A stretch of DNA of 64,000 nucleotides from Pyrococcus sp. ST04 (GCF_000263735.1 NC_017946.1:413348-477347), one strand, 5' to 3'. Positions 1-9,052 are shown, numbered from the stretch's first letter. A program made the numbers and translations. The notes: a model not told the origin generated them from the letters alone.

Positions 1-11
1 GAAGAAAAAGA

Positions 12-2723
12 CTAGCTTCTCCTCCTAAAGTATATTAGTAGGGTTATTAATATCGCTAAAACTCCAGCTCCAATAGCCATCTTCTTCAGCTTCTCTTTTT
101 CTTCAACGTTTTCATACACTGGGATCTTTATTGTATGCTCAAAGATATACACGTTATCATCTCCTTTATCCCTGTCCCCGACTGCCCTGATCCTTATCAG
201 GATGTTGTAGGTCTTCGGAATGGCGTCTTTGTCTACTGTTAGTGTTATAACACCTTGGCCAGTTTGGTTCGGCTCAAGTGTTCCAACATAGTCAGTCCTC
301 TTAACGACTGTGAAGGGTTGGGACGATCTAACAACTCCTTCAACCACAGCACTCTCGGCTTTTTCTCCACCAATGTTTTTGAGCGTTATATAAATGTCGA
401 CGTCTTTTCCTTGAAGGGGCTTGGGCTTGTATGTAACATTGACAACAATTATATTTGGTTTTTCTGCAATTATTATAGGAATGTCGAGTTTTATTTTCTT
501 GAATCTTCCACTTGGATCCTTATATGTTACCTCTATTGGGATATTGTATCTTCCTGGTTTTGCATTCTTATCTACATCAACCTTAAATGAGGCCTGGGCA
601 GAGTCTCCCTGTCTCAGAGTTCCAATATTTATTATTTGATCACTAGTTTCACTCAACTTTAGTGGGTAGCTCGGGAGTGGTTTGAGCAAGATGTATCTTG
701 CTTCACCACTCCCAACATTTTCAACGGAAAACGATACCTCGACGTTTGATGTGCCTGGGAGAATTCTTGAGGGGGATGTAGAAACTTTGCTTATAACAAG
801 CATCTCCGTTCCAGTAACCTCTATTCCGACTATTCTCTCATCTGAAAATGCTTCATCATTGGGGGAGGACAGGTAAGTGAGCTGTATCTTAAGAGGGTAA
901 ACATTATTTTCCAGCCTGTTGTTTGCCTTAAGTTGGAATGTTATCTTGATTGTTTGATTTGGAAGTATTATCCCATCGTACCTAACGTTGTCCTCCCCTA
1001 TTGGTAGGAAAGAAAGTGCTCTTTCTACGGCCAGCCCCTGCATGAGCTGATTTATTGCTAGTTGCAAGTTCTCAGATAATTTCTCGCTTTGAGGAAGTGG
1101 GAGTGTAGCGAGCTGTGACAGGTCGACTTTTTTAATTTCTCTCTGGATTAGAACTTCCGTTGGAATTATTTTTACTTGAAGGCCCTTTGCATATCCTTCA
1201 CCAACATTCTTCAGGACTAGGGTCATGTTGAATGAACTTCCGGGTTCTATTTTCTCTGGCTTTAGAGTTACGTTCTCTATTTCTATGAATGCTGCCCTTC
1301 TCCTAATCACAGTTGTTGAAAATGTAAACTCTTGCGTTACCTGTTGGAGACTATTTCCAGAGTAATAAGTTAACCTAAGCTTAAACACATAAGTTCCGGT
1401 TTTTGCACTCTCATCCACGTGAAGGAGGAAGGTTCTCGTTATGTTCATACCCGGTTCAACAAACTTAACGTAAAAGGAACTTGGGGACTTAGGGGAAAAC
1501 GGTCTCCCCTTTATATCTTCAAGTATGATCTGTCCTCTTATGTCCTTAGCCGTGTCTATACCGCTATTAACGAGGGTAACTGTGACGGTGAAATCTTCTC
1601 CAGGATGAACTATTTTTGGAATTTCCTGTTTTGAGATAGTGAATGTTGCTTCGTAATCCCTGGATATTGTCACTACACTAGAATCGTAGAGGACTCTTTG
1701 ATTGAGATTTTCTCCAGTAGTGTATGCAAAGTATATTACTGTCAAGTACAGCGGATAATCTCCTGGCCTAGCGTTCTCGTTGGCCTTATAAAGGAATGTT
1801 ATAACTTTATCTTCTCCCGGCTCTATAAAGTCAACGTACTTCATTGTCGTTGAGACAGGGTATAGGCTACTTTGGGCGATTCCAGTTTGAGAGAGTGTCT
1901 GAGGTATTATCGAGGCGGCACTTTCTTCTTTGCTTGTGGTTTCTGGAATTACCGGGGTTGGGGAGAGTATCACCGTGACGAATCTAACTTTTCTCGACCC
2001 TATATTCTTCAAGTGAACCTTCACCTCAAAAATTTGGCCGGGCCTTACAGGGCCGTCAACATCAATTTTTGAAAGTAGTAAACCCTGAACCATTGAGACT
2101 CTCCATGTAATTGGTCCACTTATGCTGATCTTCGCTCCATTGGGATAGACAAATAAAGGAGTTATGTACAATGTTTCCCCTTTATACTTAATTTTTACAG
2201 TTTCATTTACGCCTACTGGCTGTGCATTTGGTACATAGTAGGGTTTTGCTATGTCTTCAAGCTTAATTCCAAGTTCTGGATGCTCTTCTATTGTCTTTAC
2301 AATAGCATTCCAAACCTCCATTTGGGATGCAGTTGAAAGCCACCTGAGGAACTCAGCGTATTGGGCTGGATCATCCGGATTATATCCGAGAGTTTCTGCC
2401 ATCGCCCTTAGGAATGTTTGATTTGAGAGTAGCTCTCTAACTTTTTCCTCGTCTGGAACATAGATTAACGTGAGGTTTGGGCCTATGGGATTTAGCTTTT
2501 CATCTAAGACGATAAATAGAACCTTCCACTCCCCGTCGTTTATGTCGTAAACGACATCCTTAATAATCAGAGTTAGTGGGCCTATTAGGAGATAGTCCCC
2601 TTTGTTAAGGTATCCCTCGTATAGTAACTCCGGTCCTTCTCCCTGACCTTGAGCGGTCACGAATGAAGCTAGAGGAGCTAGGATAACTGTCAAGATAATA
2701 AATGTGATAATTAGCCTTTTCAT
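12..2723 (-). CDS. Secreted, membrane-anchored protein with repeated CARDB/NEW3-like beta domains
   Basis: The 903-residue product has an N-terminal signal peptide (residues 1-25, ending near TAQG) and a C-terminal transmembrane helix (about 880-898) followed by RRRS, so it should sit on the outer face of the membrane. Between them are at least four similar beta-sandwich modules with recurring phrases such as 'VxNVGxGxA', 'PGxxxxVxVxLxNxG' and 'ARPGxY', typical of the CARDB/NEW3 alpha-galactosidase-associated families (COG1361/COG1470 type). Its start overlaps the stop of the upstream RND transporter by 4 bp, so the two are translationally coupled. I infer that it is the extracytoplasmic partner of that exporter. 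Its substrate is unknown. Confidence 0.85.
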   Translation of the reverse strand: MKRLIITFIILTVILAPLASFVTAQGQGEGPELLYEGYLNKGDYLLIGPLTLIIKDVVYDINDGEWKVLFIVLDEKLNPIGPNLTLIYVPDEEKVRELLSNQTFLRAMAETLGYNPDDPAQYAEFLRWLSTASQMEVWNAIVKTIEEHPELGIKLEDIAKPYYVPNAQPVGVNETVKIKYKGETLYITPLFVYPNGAKISISGPITWRVSMVQGLLLSKIDVDGPVRPGQIFEVKVHLKNIGSRKVRFVTVILSPTPVIPETTSKEESAASIIPQTLSQTGIAQSSLYPVSTTMKYVDFIEPGEDKVITFLYKANENARPGDYPLYLTVIYFAYTTGENLNQRVLYDSSVVTISRDYEATFTISKQEIPKIVHPGEDFTVTVTLVNSGIDTAKDIRGQIILEDIKGRPFSPKSPSSFYVKFVEPGMNITRTFLLHVDESAKTGTYVFKLRLTYYSGNSLQQVTQEFTFSTTVIRRRAAFIEIENVTLKPEKIEPGSSFNMTLVLKNVGEGYAKGLQVKIIPTEVLIQREIKKVDLSQLATLPLPQSEKLSENLQLAINQLMQGLAVERALSFLPIGEDNVRYDGIILPNQTIKITFQLKANNRLENNVYPLKIQLTYLSSPNDEAFSDERIVGIEVTGTEMLVISKVSTSPSRILPGTSNVEVSFSVENVGSGEARYILLKPLPSYPLKLSETSDQIINIGTLRQGDSAQASFKVDVDKNAKPGRYNIPIEVTYKDPSGRFKKIKLDIPIIIAEKPNIIVVNVTYKPKPLQGKDVDIYITLKNIGGEKAESAVVEGVVRSSQPFTVVKRTDYVGTLEPNQTGQGVITLTVDKDAIPKTYNILIRIRAVGDRDKGDDNVYIFEHTIKIPVYENVEEKEKLKKMAIGAGVLAILITLLIYFRRRS

Positions 2724-4957
2724 TTCCTCACCCCCTTAATCTTTCTTCCAAATTCAAGCTGGAGGATTGCAGGGGTTACGAGATAAGCGGAAAACATTGA
2801 GGCGAATATTCCGACAGCAAGAACTCTTCCAAAGTCATGAATTGCTGTAAGCTGGGCTGTTAAAAGAGCTAAAAATCCTCCCGCTGTCGTTAGTGCTCCG
2901 ACAAGTATTCCTGGTCCTACACTTCCCATCGCTGCAATTATTGGCGTTTTGTTTCCCTCTCTTAGCTCTTCTAAGAATCTGTGTGTTATGTGCATCCCAT
3001 AGTCAACACCTAGACCCACTATCATGGAAACTACTCCGGCTAGCGTTTGGGAAAATGGAATTCCAGCTAAGCCCATGTAGCCGATTGTCCACAGAGCACC
3101 GAGAAACATAGGCATTATCATTGCAATTGATACAGTTGGCCTTCTGAATATGAGGAATACAACGAGAACTACTATCATCGTTCCTATTGTTGATATTTTT
3201 CCCAGTTCCTCATTAACGAGATTGTTTAGAACGTAATTAAGGTAGGCATCTCCAGCTAGTTCTACCTTAGTGCCAGGGGGAAAACTAGCCATTTTTATCT
3301 CTTCTTCAAAATATTCCATGATTTTGTTGAACTCGCTCTGTGTTACCCCCATAAAATTACCTTTGAACTTTATTATCGTCATTGAGTAATCACTAGAAAT
3401 AAGAGAAGAATCCTTGAGCGCCTCTGCTATCTTCTCTTTATCCTGGGGTATGTAGCCGTATTTCTTTAGAACTTCATCGGCAATGCTTTCGGCTTCAAAG
3501 ACATTGTTTATATAAGAATCAGCCTTTACTTCCCGTTCAAACCTAAGAATTGACCTAACAAGCGTGGGATCCCTTACGTCCTCGGCCTTTATAAGAACGT
3601 ACACCTCATCCTGCCCTCCAAATTCTGATCTTATATCCATGAGTGCCTTTATTTCGGGAAGATCCATAGGTATCATTTTCTCAAGCCTGACTTCTGTTGT
3701 AACCTTTGTAAGTCCATAAAAAGAGATTCCTGAGATTATTAGGGCTATTAGAAGTGCTATCCAGGGTAACTTTTTAATCCAGGCTCCCCATATTCTAAAC
3801 AGCCCTGATATCTTACTTTCACCTCCACCAATTGAAATTATTTCACTTTTCTTCAAGACAATTCTCCTGAAGTCTTCTTCGAGTATCGCAAGTGCGGGGG
3901 TTACTATCACAGCATTCAGTGCCGTTAGTCCGAGCCCCATAACTAGGGTTACACTTAGCCTCTTTAGGGATGGTAGTATCGAGATTGACAACGCTAGGAA
4001 TCCTGCAATAGTTGTTAGTGCTGCTCCCAAGAGGGCTTTTCCTGTCTCTGCGATAGCCTCTTCTGCTGCTATCTCCGGTGGCCTGCCCTTGGACCTCTCT
4101 TCATAGTATCTATTCGTGACGTGAACTCCATAGTCTATTCCCATTCCTATGATCATTGCTCCAATAGTGCTCGTGGCTATATCTAATGGAATTCCGAGTA
4201 GTCCCATAAACCCTAAAGTCATGACTACGCCAAATATGAGCGGGATTAGAGGAACTAGCATCCTAATTGGAGACTTGTAGAAGTAAAGGAGAATCAAAAT
4301 TACTATCACTCCGGCGACCATCATCGTTCTGTTCATATCGTTTTGTAACATTTCTAGAATCCTGTACGTTATTCCCAGGTCTCCAGTCAAGACTGCTTCA
4401 ACGCCCTCGGGAAAGTCAGCTCTTTTTATGTCACTCTCTATATCTCTGTATACTCTGACGAGAGCTTTCTGGTTTCTTTCCCTGTTTAGATTGACTATTA
4501 TTATCGTCGATGAATAGTCTCTGCTTATGAGACCATTCCTTGCCTCTGGAGGAAGGAAATTTAGGACAAATTCAACTTCTTCTTTGTTCTTTGGTGGCCT
4601 TCCGAGAATTTGAACACACAGGTCTGCAATGCTAAAAGTACTCGTCACGTATTCTCTTTGCTTCAGTCTCTGTTCAAGGTTGTACATTGCCTGTATTACC
4701 CTAGGATCCCTTATGTCGGAAACCTCTTCGGTTGATTTTATCTTTACGTATATGAGAGCTGAACCTCCTGCTCCAAATTCGTTCTGCAGTGTGAAATAGC
4801 TTTTAACAGCTTCTAAATCGCTTGGTAGCTGCTTTGATAGATCACTTTCAAATCTAAGCTGAGTTAACCCATAAGCTGAGAGTATCAGGAGGAATAGGGT
4901 GATTACAGCCAGTGAGTGCCTATACACTACTATTACCTTAGCCACTTTCCTTAGCAT
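2720..4957 (-). CDS. RND-superfamily exporter (MMPL/SSD type)
   Basis: The 745-residue polytopic protein shows the duplicated RND architecture. TM1 lies at about 10-30, then a large external loop, then a five-helix bundle containing GMGIDYGVH. A second TM/loop/bundle unit follows, with the matching GLGVDYGMH. The paired Gx(G)xDYGxH motifs are the sterol-sensing-like/MMPL proton-relay signature. At 745 residues it is shorter than bacterial AcrB, as is usual for archaeal 'predicted exporter of the RND superfamily' proteins. An RBS (GGTGAGT) lies directly 5' of the ATG. It is divergent from a MarR-type regulator and shares a palindromic operator with it. The substrate (lipid, drug or hydrophobic compound) cannot be told from sequence. 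Confidence 0.9.
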   Translation of the reverse strand: MLRKVAKVIVVYRHSLAVITLFLLILSAYGLTQLRFESDLSKQLPSDLEAVKSYFTLQNEFGAGGSALIYVKIKSTEEVSDIRDPRVIQAMYNLEQRLKQREYVTSTFSIADLCVQILGRPPKNKEEVEFVLNFLPPEARNGLISRDYSSTIIIVNLNRERNQKALVRVYRDIESDIKRADFPEGVEAVLTGDLGITYRILEMLQNDMNRTMMVAGVIVILILLYFYKSPIRMLVPLIPLIFGVVMTLGFMGLLGIPLDIATSTIGAMIIGMGIDYGVHVTNRYYEERSKGRPPEIAAEEAIAETGKALLGAALTTIAGFLALSISILPSLKRLSVTLVMGLGLTALNAVIVTPALAILEEDFRRIVLKKSEIISIGGGESKISGLFRIWGAWIKKLPWIALLIALIISGISFYGLTKVTTEVRLEKMIPMDLPEIKALMDIRSEFGGQDEVYVLIKAEDVRDPTLVRSILRFEREVKADSYINNVFEAESIADEVLKKYGYIPQDKEKIAEALKDSSLISSDYSMTIIKFKGNFMGVTQSEFNKIMEYFEEEIKMASFPPGTKVELAGDAYLNYVLNNLVNEELGKISTIGTMIVVLVVFLIFRRPTVSIAMIMPMFLGALWTIGYMGLAGIPFSQTLAGVVSMIVGLGVDYGMHITHRFLEELREGNKTPIIAAMGSVGPGILVGALTTAGGFLALLTAQLTAIHDFGRVLAVGIFASMFSAYLVTPAILQLEFGRKIKGVRK

Positions 4958-4969
4958 TGGTACTCACCG

Positions 4970-4993
4970 AACTTTCGGAAATTTCCGAAAGTT
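4970..4993. promoter_or_regulatory. Perfect 24-bp palindrome, probable operator
   Basis: The element AACTTTCGGAAA/TTTCCGAAAGTT is identical to its own reverse complement. It lies 13 bp before the exporter start and abuts the TTTTATAAT box A of the divergent regulator gene, covering its BRE side. Bound protein would block the regulator's promoter and the leader of the exporter operon. The obvious candidate ligand is the adjacent GbsR/MarR-like protein. That assignment is inference. Confidence 0.8.
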
Positions 4994-5000
4994 TTATAAT
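4992..5000 (+). promoter_or_regulatory. Box A (TATA) of the regulator gene
   Basis: The TTTTATAAT element is centred about 25 bp before position 5021, which predicts a short leader carrying the GGTGGT ribosome binding site (5023-5028) of the gene starting at 5034. Read on the minus strand (ATTATAAAA), the same element could also serve the exporter operon. Confidence 0.6.
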
Positions 5001-5033
5001 TTCCAAAATTTAAAAACATTATGGTGGTCATTT

Positions 5034-5549
5034 ATGGGCATTGAAGAGGCAAAGAAGATAATAATGGAGACATTTGCAAACACGGCGAGGAGATTGGGTC
5101 AGAGCGAGCTCATAGGTTACATTTATGGTGCCTTGTTTTTAGCTAAAGAACCCTTAAGCTTGAGTGAAATCTCTTCAATAACGGGTTATTCTCTCTCACA
5201 CGTTAGTTCTGCCATGAAAGTTCTGGAGGGAGTTGGGCTTGTTCAGAGGATTAAGAAGCCGGGTGATAGGAAAGCCTACTTCATTGCAACGAAAAACTTC
5301 GGAGAGTGGAGAAGCTCTGCGTTCTATGAAAATATACTGAGAGATATAGAGGAGACTAGAGAAAACCTTCTCAAAGCTCTGAAAGAAGTTGAGAACGATG
5401 ATAGTGAGGAAGCAAAAGAAATCAGGGAAAAGATACAGATGGCGTTGAAGAGGAATGAAATAGCAAAAAAGCTATTGTCAATAGTGATGAAGTTCAAATC
5501 AGAAGAAGAGCTCCTTGAAACTCTCGAAAAGTGTTTAGAAAAAAATTAA
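5034..5549 (+). CDS. GbsR/MarR-type winged-helix transcriptional regulator
   Basis: The 171-residue cytoplasmic DNA-binding protein has an N-terminal helix with GxSELIGxIYGALFLA, then a winged helix at about 30-85 (LSLSEISSITGYSLSHVSSAMKVL, then the GLVQRIKKPGDRKAYF wing). This is the pattern of the GbsR family (COG1510) within MarR-like regulators. A long charged C-terminal helical region follows, probably for dimerisation. The start at 5034 is chosen because GGTGGT lies 6 nt before it and the promoter box lies just upstream. An upstream in-frame extension would run through the promoter and is rejected. It is divergent from the RND exporter operon, which it presumably represses along with itself. 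Confidence 0.88.
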   Translation: MGIEEAKKIIMETFANTARRLGQSELIGYIYGALFLAKEPLSLSEISSITGYSLSHVSSAMKVLEGVGLVQRIKKPGDRKAYFIATKNFGEWRSSAFYENILRDIEETRENLLKALKEVENDDSEEAKEIREKIQMALKRNEIAKKLLSIVMKFKSEEELLETLEKCLEKN

Positions 5550-5609
5550 GGTCAGCCAGGAATCCGGTCATCCCCTTTCAGTATCGGATGGCGCTCATCA
5601 TTCCATTAA
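5544..5609 (-). ncRNA. Box C/D guide sRNA (sR-type)
   Basis: On the minus strand all four boxes appear in order. Box C ATGATGA is at 5595-5601, D' CTGA at 5578-5581, C' GGATGA at 5568-5573 and box D CTGA at 5552-5555. The guide regions are 13 nt before D' and 12 nt before D, the spacing of archaeal 2'-O-methylation guides. Flanking TTAATGG and CCTTAA can form the closing stem. A CTTTTAAAG box A (5626-5634) sits about 24 bp upstream, inside the hisS 3' end. By the N+5 rule the D guide predicts methylation at the fifth base of CCAGGAATCCGG, and the D' guide at the fifth base of TATCGGATGGCGC. Target molecules were not identified. Confidence 0.85.
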
Positions 5610-5619
5610 AAATATGGTG

Positions 5620-6915
5620 TTAGGACTTTAAAAGGTTTTTAATTTCCTCACTCACTTTCTCTAAGCTGATTTCCTTTTGTTCACCGCTTTCCATGTCTCT
5701 GACCGTGACAACGCCCTTCTCGAGATCCTTTTTTCCAACTATTATTGTAAGTCTTACCCCAATTCTGTTTGCATAGTCCAATGCTTTTCTCAACTTTCTT
5801 CCCATTAGCTCTACTTCTGTCTTTATGCCACTCTTTCTGAGGGAAGCTGCTATCATTATTGCCTCTTTGTTTACTCCCCCTACGGGAACAACGTAAACAT
5901 CTGGACTCAGTCTAGGTTGCGGTATTAACCCCTTCCACTCGAGAATTGGGATTAGCCTTTCAATTCCAATTGCAAAACCTGTGGCGGGGGTTGGTTTTCC
6001 TCCAAAGACCTCTATAAGATTGTCATACCTTCCTCCTCCCCCTATGGAGCCTATCCCCAGTTCATTGGGAGCAATTGCTTCAAAGACTATACTGGTGTAG
6101 TAGTCAAAGCCCCTCGCTATACCAAGATCTATTCTGATCCATTTAGACACTCCATAGGCATCAAGCAGGTCTATAAGGGAATATAGTTTTTTGATTTCTT
6201 TCTTAGCTTCTTCACTTGTAAATAGCTCTTCAGCTTTTGGTAGAACTTCACTGGCCTTGCCCTTTATTTCTATAAGGCTTAGAACTTTCTCGATTTTTGC
6301 TTCATCAAGGCCAAACTTTTTGAGCTCTTCTACGAACTCTTCCCTCGTCAGCTTGTCTTTCTTATCTATTATTCTCATTAATCCTATATCGTCTTTAACT
6401 CCAAGCATCTTGGCGAATTCGTCTAAAAGTATCCTATCTCCTATGTTGACTGTGAAATCTCTAAGCCCAGTAGAGAGATAGCTTTCAACGAATAAGCTTA
6501 TCACCTCTGCATCTGCCTCTATTTTTTCACTCCCTATCAGTTCTACTCCCGCCTGCCAGAACTCTCTGTACCTTCCGCTCTGGGGCTCTTCATATCGGAA
6601 CATGTTTGCTATGTAGTACCATTTTATTGGCTTTGGGGCGTTCTGAAATGAGTTAACATATAATCTCGCAACGCTTGAGGTCATGTCCGGTCTTAGAGAA
6701 ACGTCTCTTCCTCCTTTATCCTTAAATGCGTAAAGTTGCTTAACTACTTCCTCACCACTTCTAAGCTCGAAAAGCTTTGTGTATTCCATCACTGGAGTTA
6801 GAATTTCTTTAAAATTGTACCTCTCAAAAACCTGCCTTATTCTCTCAAATACCCATCTTCTCTTTACCATATCTTCGGGTAGGAAGTCTCGAGTTCCCTT
6901 AACCCTCTCTATCAT
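5620..6915 (-). CDS. hisS: Histidyl-tRNA synthetase
   Basis: This class II aminoacyl-tRNA synthetase of 431 residues charges tRNA-His in the cytoplasm. Visible motifs are the N-terminal VKGTRDFLP, LRPDMTSSVARL at 74-85, motif 2 RYEEPQSGRYREFWQ at 107-121, and the HisRS-specific LGIARGFDYYT at 264-274. A C-terminal alpha/beta anticodon-binding domain starts at about 335. Length and motif order are normal for archaeal HisRS. The ATG at 6915 gives the expected MIERVKGTRD start. It is divergent from kbl, and a C/D sRNA lies just beyond its 3' end on the same strand. Confidence 0.97.
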   Translation of the reverse strand: MIERVKGTRDFLPEDMVKRRWVFERIRQVFERYNFKEILTPVMEYTKLFELRSGEEVVKQLYAFKDKGGRDVSLRPDMTSSVARLYVNSFQNAPKPIKWYYIANMFRYEEPQSGRYREFWQAGVELIGSEKIEADAEVISLFVESYLSTGLRDFTVNIGDRILLDEFAKMLGVKDDIGLMRIIDKKDKLTREEFVEELKKFGLDEAKIEKVLSLIEIKGKASEVLPKAEELFTSEEAKKEIKKLYSLIDLLDAYGVSKWIRIDLGIARGFDYYTSIVFEAIAPNELGIGSIGGGGRYDNLIEVFGGKPTPATGFAIGIERLIPILEWKGLIPQPRLSPDVYVVPVGGVNKEAIMIAASLRKSGIKTEVELMGRKLRKALDYANRIGVRLTIIVGKKDLEKGVVTVRDMESGEQKEISLEKVSEEIKNLLKS

Positions 6916-6983
6916 CTTAATCTCCCGTTGCCCTTACCCAAATCTAAATAAAAATCTTCTGAATATTGTAATATGTCCGAAAA

Positions 6984-6992
6984 CTTTTATAT
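6984..6992 (+). promoter_or_regulatory. Probable box A of kbl
   Basis: CTTTTATAT lies about 38 bp before the kbl ATG, which places transcription start near 7013 and leaves a short leader with the GGTGG site at 7016-7020. Confidence 0.55.
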
Positions 6993-7025
6993 GCATGAAA
7001 TATAAAATATTGGCTGGTGGTTCTT

Positions 7026-8213
7026 ATGGGAAAGCTTGACTGGATAAAAGAGGAACTTGAAGAACTTAAGAAGAAAGGCCTTTATGTGACTATTAGAGTC
7101 GTACAGAGCGCTCAGGGGCCATGGATAATTGTCAACGGGAAGAAAGTTTTGAACATGTGTTCAAACAATTATCTCGGCTTAGCCGCACATCCAAAGATTA
7201 AGGAGGCAGCAATAAGGGCCATTCTGGATTATGGAGTAGGTGCTGGGGCTGTTAGAACGATAGCTGGAACAATGGATCTCCACGTTGAACTCGAGGAGAA
7301 GCTTGCGAAGTTCAAGAAGAGAGAAGCCGCGATACTCTTCCAAAGCGGTTACAATGCTAATCTTGGAGCAATAAGTGCCCTCCTAAGGAAAGGTGAGGAT
7401 GGTGTATTCCTTAGTGAGGAGTTGAATCACGCAAGCATAATTGATGGAATGAGGCTTAGTGGAGCACCAAAGGTAATCTACAAGCACCTTGACATGGATG
7501 ATCTGAAGAAGAAGTTAGAAGAAAACAAGGACAAAAAGAAGAAGATAATAGTTACCGATGGTGTCTTTTCAATGGATGGTGACCTTGCTCCACTCCCAGA
7601 AATAGTTGAGCTTGCCGAGCAGTATGATGCAATAGTTTATGTTGATGACGCACATGGGGAAGGAGTACTGGGGGATCATGGAAGGGGAATAGTTGACCAC
7701 TTCAACCTCCACGACAAAGTTGACTTCGAAATGGGAACCCTCAGTAAGGCCTTTGGAGTAATAGGAGGGTATGTTGCCGGCCCCGAAGAAGCCATTGAGT
7801 ACTTAAAGCAGAGGGCTAGGCCGTTCCTGTTCTCAAGTGCAATGAACCCACCAGACGTTGCTGCCGCGATAGCCGCTGTTGAAATCCTCCAGAAAAGTGA
7901 TGATCTCGTTAAGAAGCTTTGGGACAACACTCACTACTTACAGAAAGGATTACGTGATCTTGGCTATGATCTTGGAAACACCAAGCATCCAATAACTCCT
8001 GTTATGCTTTATGATGAGAAGCTTGCCCAGGAGTTCTCAAGGAGACTGTTTGAAGAGTACAACATATTCGCACAGGCAATTGTGTATCCAACGGTTCCAC
8101 TTGGCACGGCAAGAATAAGGCTCGAACCCTCTGCCGCACACACAAAGGAAGATCTTAAGCTTGTTATAGATGCCTTTGAGGATCTTGGAAAGAAGACCGG
8201 ATTTTTGAAGTGA
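7026..8213 (+). CDS. kbl: 2-amino-3-ketobutyrate CoA ligase / alpha-oxoamine synthase family
   Basis: This 395-residue PLP enzyme probably cleaves 2-amino-3-ketobutyrate with CoA to glycine and acetyl-CoA, the second step of threonine catabolism after threonine dehydrogenase. Family features are CSNNYLGL near residue 45, the substrate-pocket NHASIIDG (134-141), [11 protein letters not shown] (207-217, with D207 and H210 contacting PLP), and the Schiff-base lysine K241 in GTLSKAFG. The start at 7026 has GGTGG six nt upstream. A GTG three codons earlier overlaps that site and is less likely. The same fold includes 8-amino-7-oxononanoate and serine palmitoyltransferase enzymes, so substrate is by homology only. 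Confidence 0.9.
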   Translation: MGKLDWIKEELEELKKKGLYVTIRVVQSAQGPWIIVNGKKVLNMCSNNYLGLAAHPKIKEAAIRAILDYGVGAGAVRTIAGTMDLHVELEEKLAKFKKREAAILFQSGYNANLGAISALLRKGEDGVFLSEELNHASIIDGMRLSGAPKVIYKHLDMDDLKKKLEENKDKKKKIIVTDGVFSMDGDLAPLPEIVELAEQYDAIVYVDDAHGEGVLGDHGRGIVDHFNLHDKVDFEMGTLSKAFGVIGGYVAGPEEAIEYLKQRARPFLFSSAMNPPDVAAAIAAVEILQKSDDLVKKLWDNTHYLQKGLRDLGYDLGNTKHPITPVMLYDEKLAQEFSRRLFEEYNIFAQAIVYPTVPLGTARIRLEPSAAHTKEDLKLVIDAFEDLGKKTGFLK

Positions 8214-8981
8214 CTATCCTTCTTTCTTACAAATTATTCTTTTAAACATCATCTCAGGTATTGAAAGTGCATATTCCTTTCCATTAACCTCAAGAACTAC
8301 CTTAGGCTTAAACACCAATCCAGATACCTCCTTTTCTATTAGGACATATATTACAAGTATCCTCTTGCTTTTTGGAGGCATTGTTTTTGGAAGATCTCTT
8401 GGTTCTGCAGGAACACTAAAAATACTTTCATTCCAAAATCCAAAAGCAAGTATCTTTACGCCTTTTATTGGAAAAACAACATCTTTAATTTTGATTGTTT
8501 TGTTGGTTGGATTGATAATTTCGGCTGTGTATGGAATTAGGTATGGTTCATCAACATAGAGGGTTATTGATGTTGTTACGTTGTTTGTGAAAATAACTGG
8601 ATAGCTACTTCCAAATTCAACTTTAATGTCGACTTTTGTTGAAGCTTTCGATGCATTTGAGACTGCAAGGATATTCCCTTGTACCTCTCCGGTGGGCTTT
8701 ATTATTATACTCTTCTCCAATTCGCCAGCTTTTATATCCATGTCTGTAGGCTTTGCTATTTCTTTGATGTTTTGAAATTTTATTTCAACACTCTCTTCAT
8801 TCTCTAAGCACCAGTGAACTTCTAGCCTTAGGAACTCCTCCGTGGTCAAGTACGCATACCCGATTATCTGATGTGGTTGAAGTCGATGGTTCTCCTCTTC
8901 AGTTAAGTAGGGTTGGAGGGTATGAATGAAGATAAGACCCAGGATAATAAGGAGTGATACCATGAACACCTTTAACTTCAA
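8214..8981 (-). CDS. Conserved hypothetical exported/membrane-anchored protein
   Basis: The 255-residue product has a basic N-terminus followed by one hydrophobic segment (about 6-24), then a beta-rich extracytoplasmic portion with several N-x-S/T sequons. I recognise no enzyme motif. The style resembles archaeal DUF-type surface beta-sandwich proteins. The start is uncertain. TTG at 8981 has a strong GGAGG 8 nt upstream and keeps the lysine-rich signal start. ATG at 8963 has a closer GGTG. The stop codon abuts that of kbl, so the two genes converge without a gap. Confidence 0.7.
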   Translation of the reverse strand: MKLKVFMVSLLIILGLIFIHTLQPYLTEEENHRLQPHQIIGYAYLTTEEFLRLEVHWCLENEESVEIKFQNIKEIAKPTDMDIKAGELEKSIIIKPTGEVQGNILAVSNASKASTKVDIKVEFGSSYPVIFTNNVTTSITLYVDEPYLIPYTAEIINPTNKTIKIKDVVFPIKGVKILAFGFWNESIFSVPAEPRDLPKTMPPKSKRILVIYVLIEKEVSGLVFKPKVVLEVNGKEYALSIPEMMFKRIICKKEG

Positions 8982-8990
8982 GGATCTTCC

Positions 8991-9045
8991 CTCCTTTGCG
9001 GGGTGGAAGCCTTGCCCTTTAGGGCGGGGAGGAGGTCAGCCTTTA
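8991..9045 (+). mobile_element. Solo right-end relic, IS200/IS605-like
   Basis: The sequence TTGCGGGGTGGAAG is followed by a hairpin: CCTTGCCC at 9010-9017, loop TTTA, GGGCGGGG at 9022-9029. GGAGGTCAG follows. This arrangement resembles the conserved 3' end of archaeal IS200/IS605 tnpB elements, which in intact copies forms the transposon right end and part of the reRNA/omega RNA. No tnpA or tnpB lies nearby, so this is a remnant or decayed copy. Two weaker matches occur at 20331 and 35293. The family assignment is from memory of the motif. Confidence 0.55.
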
Positions 9046-9052
9046 GGAGAGA

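Noticed and set aside
255-1634. Several plus-strand frames of 60-110 codons opposite the CARDB protein gene
   Set aside because: They are antisense shadows of a long, motif-bearing gene, with no ribosome sites or family features.
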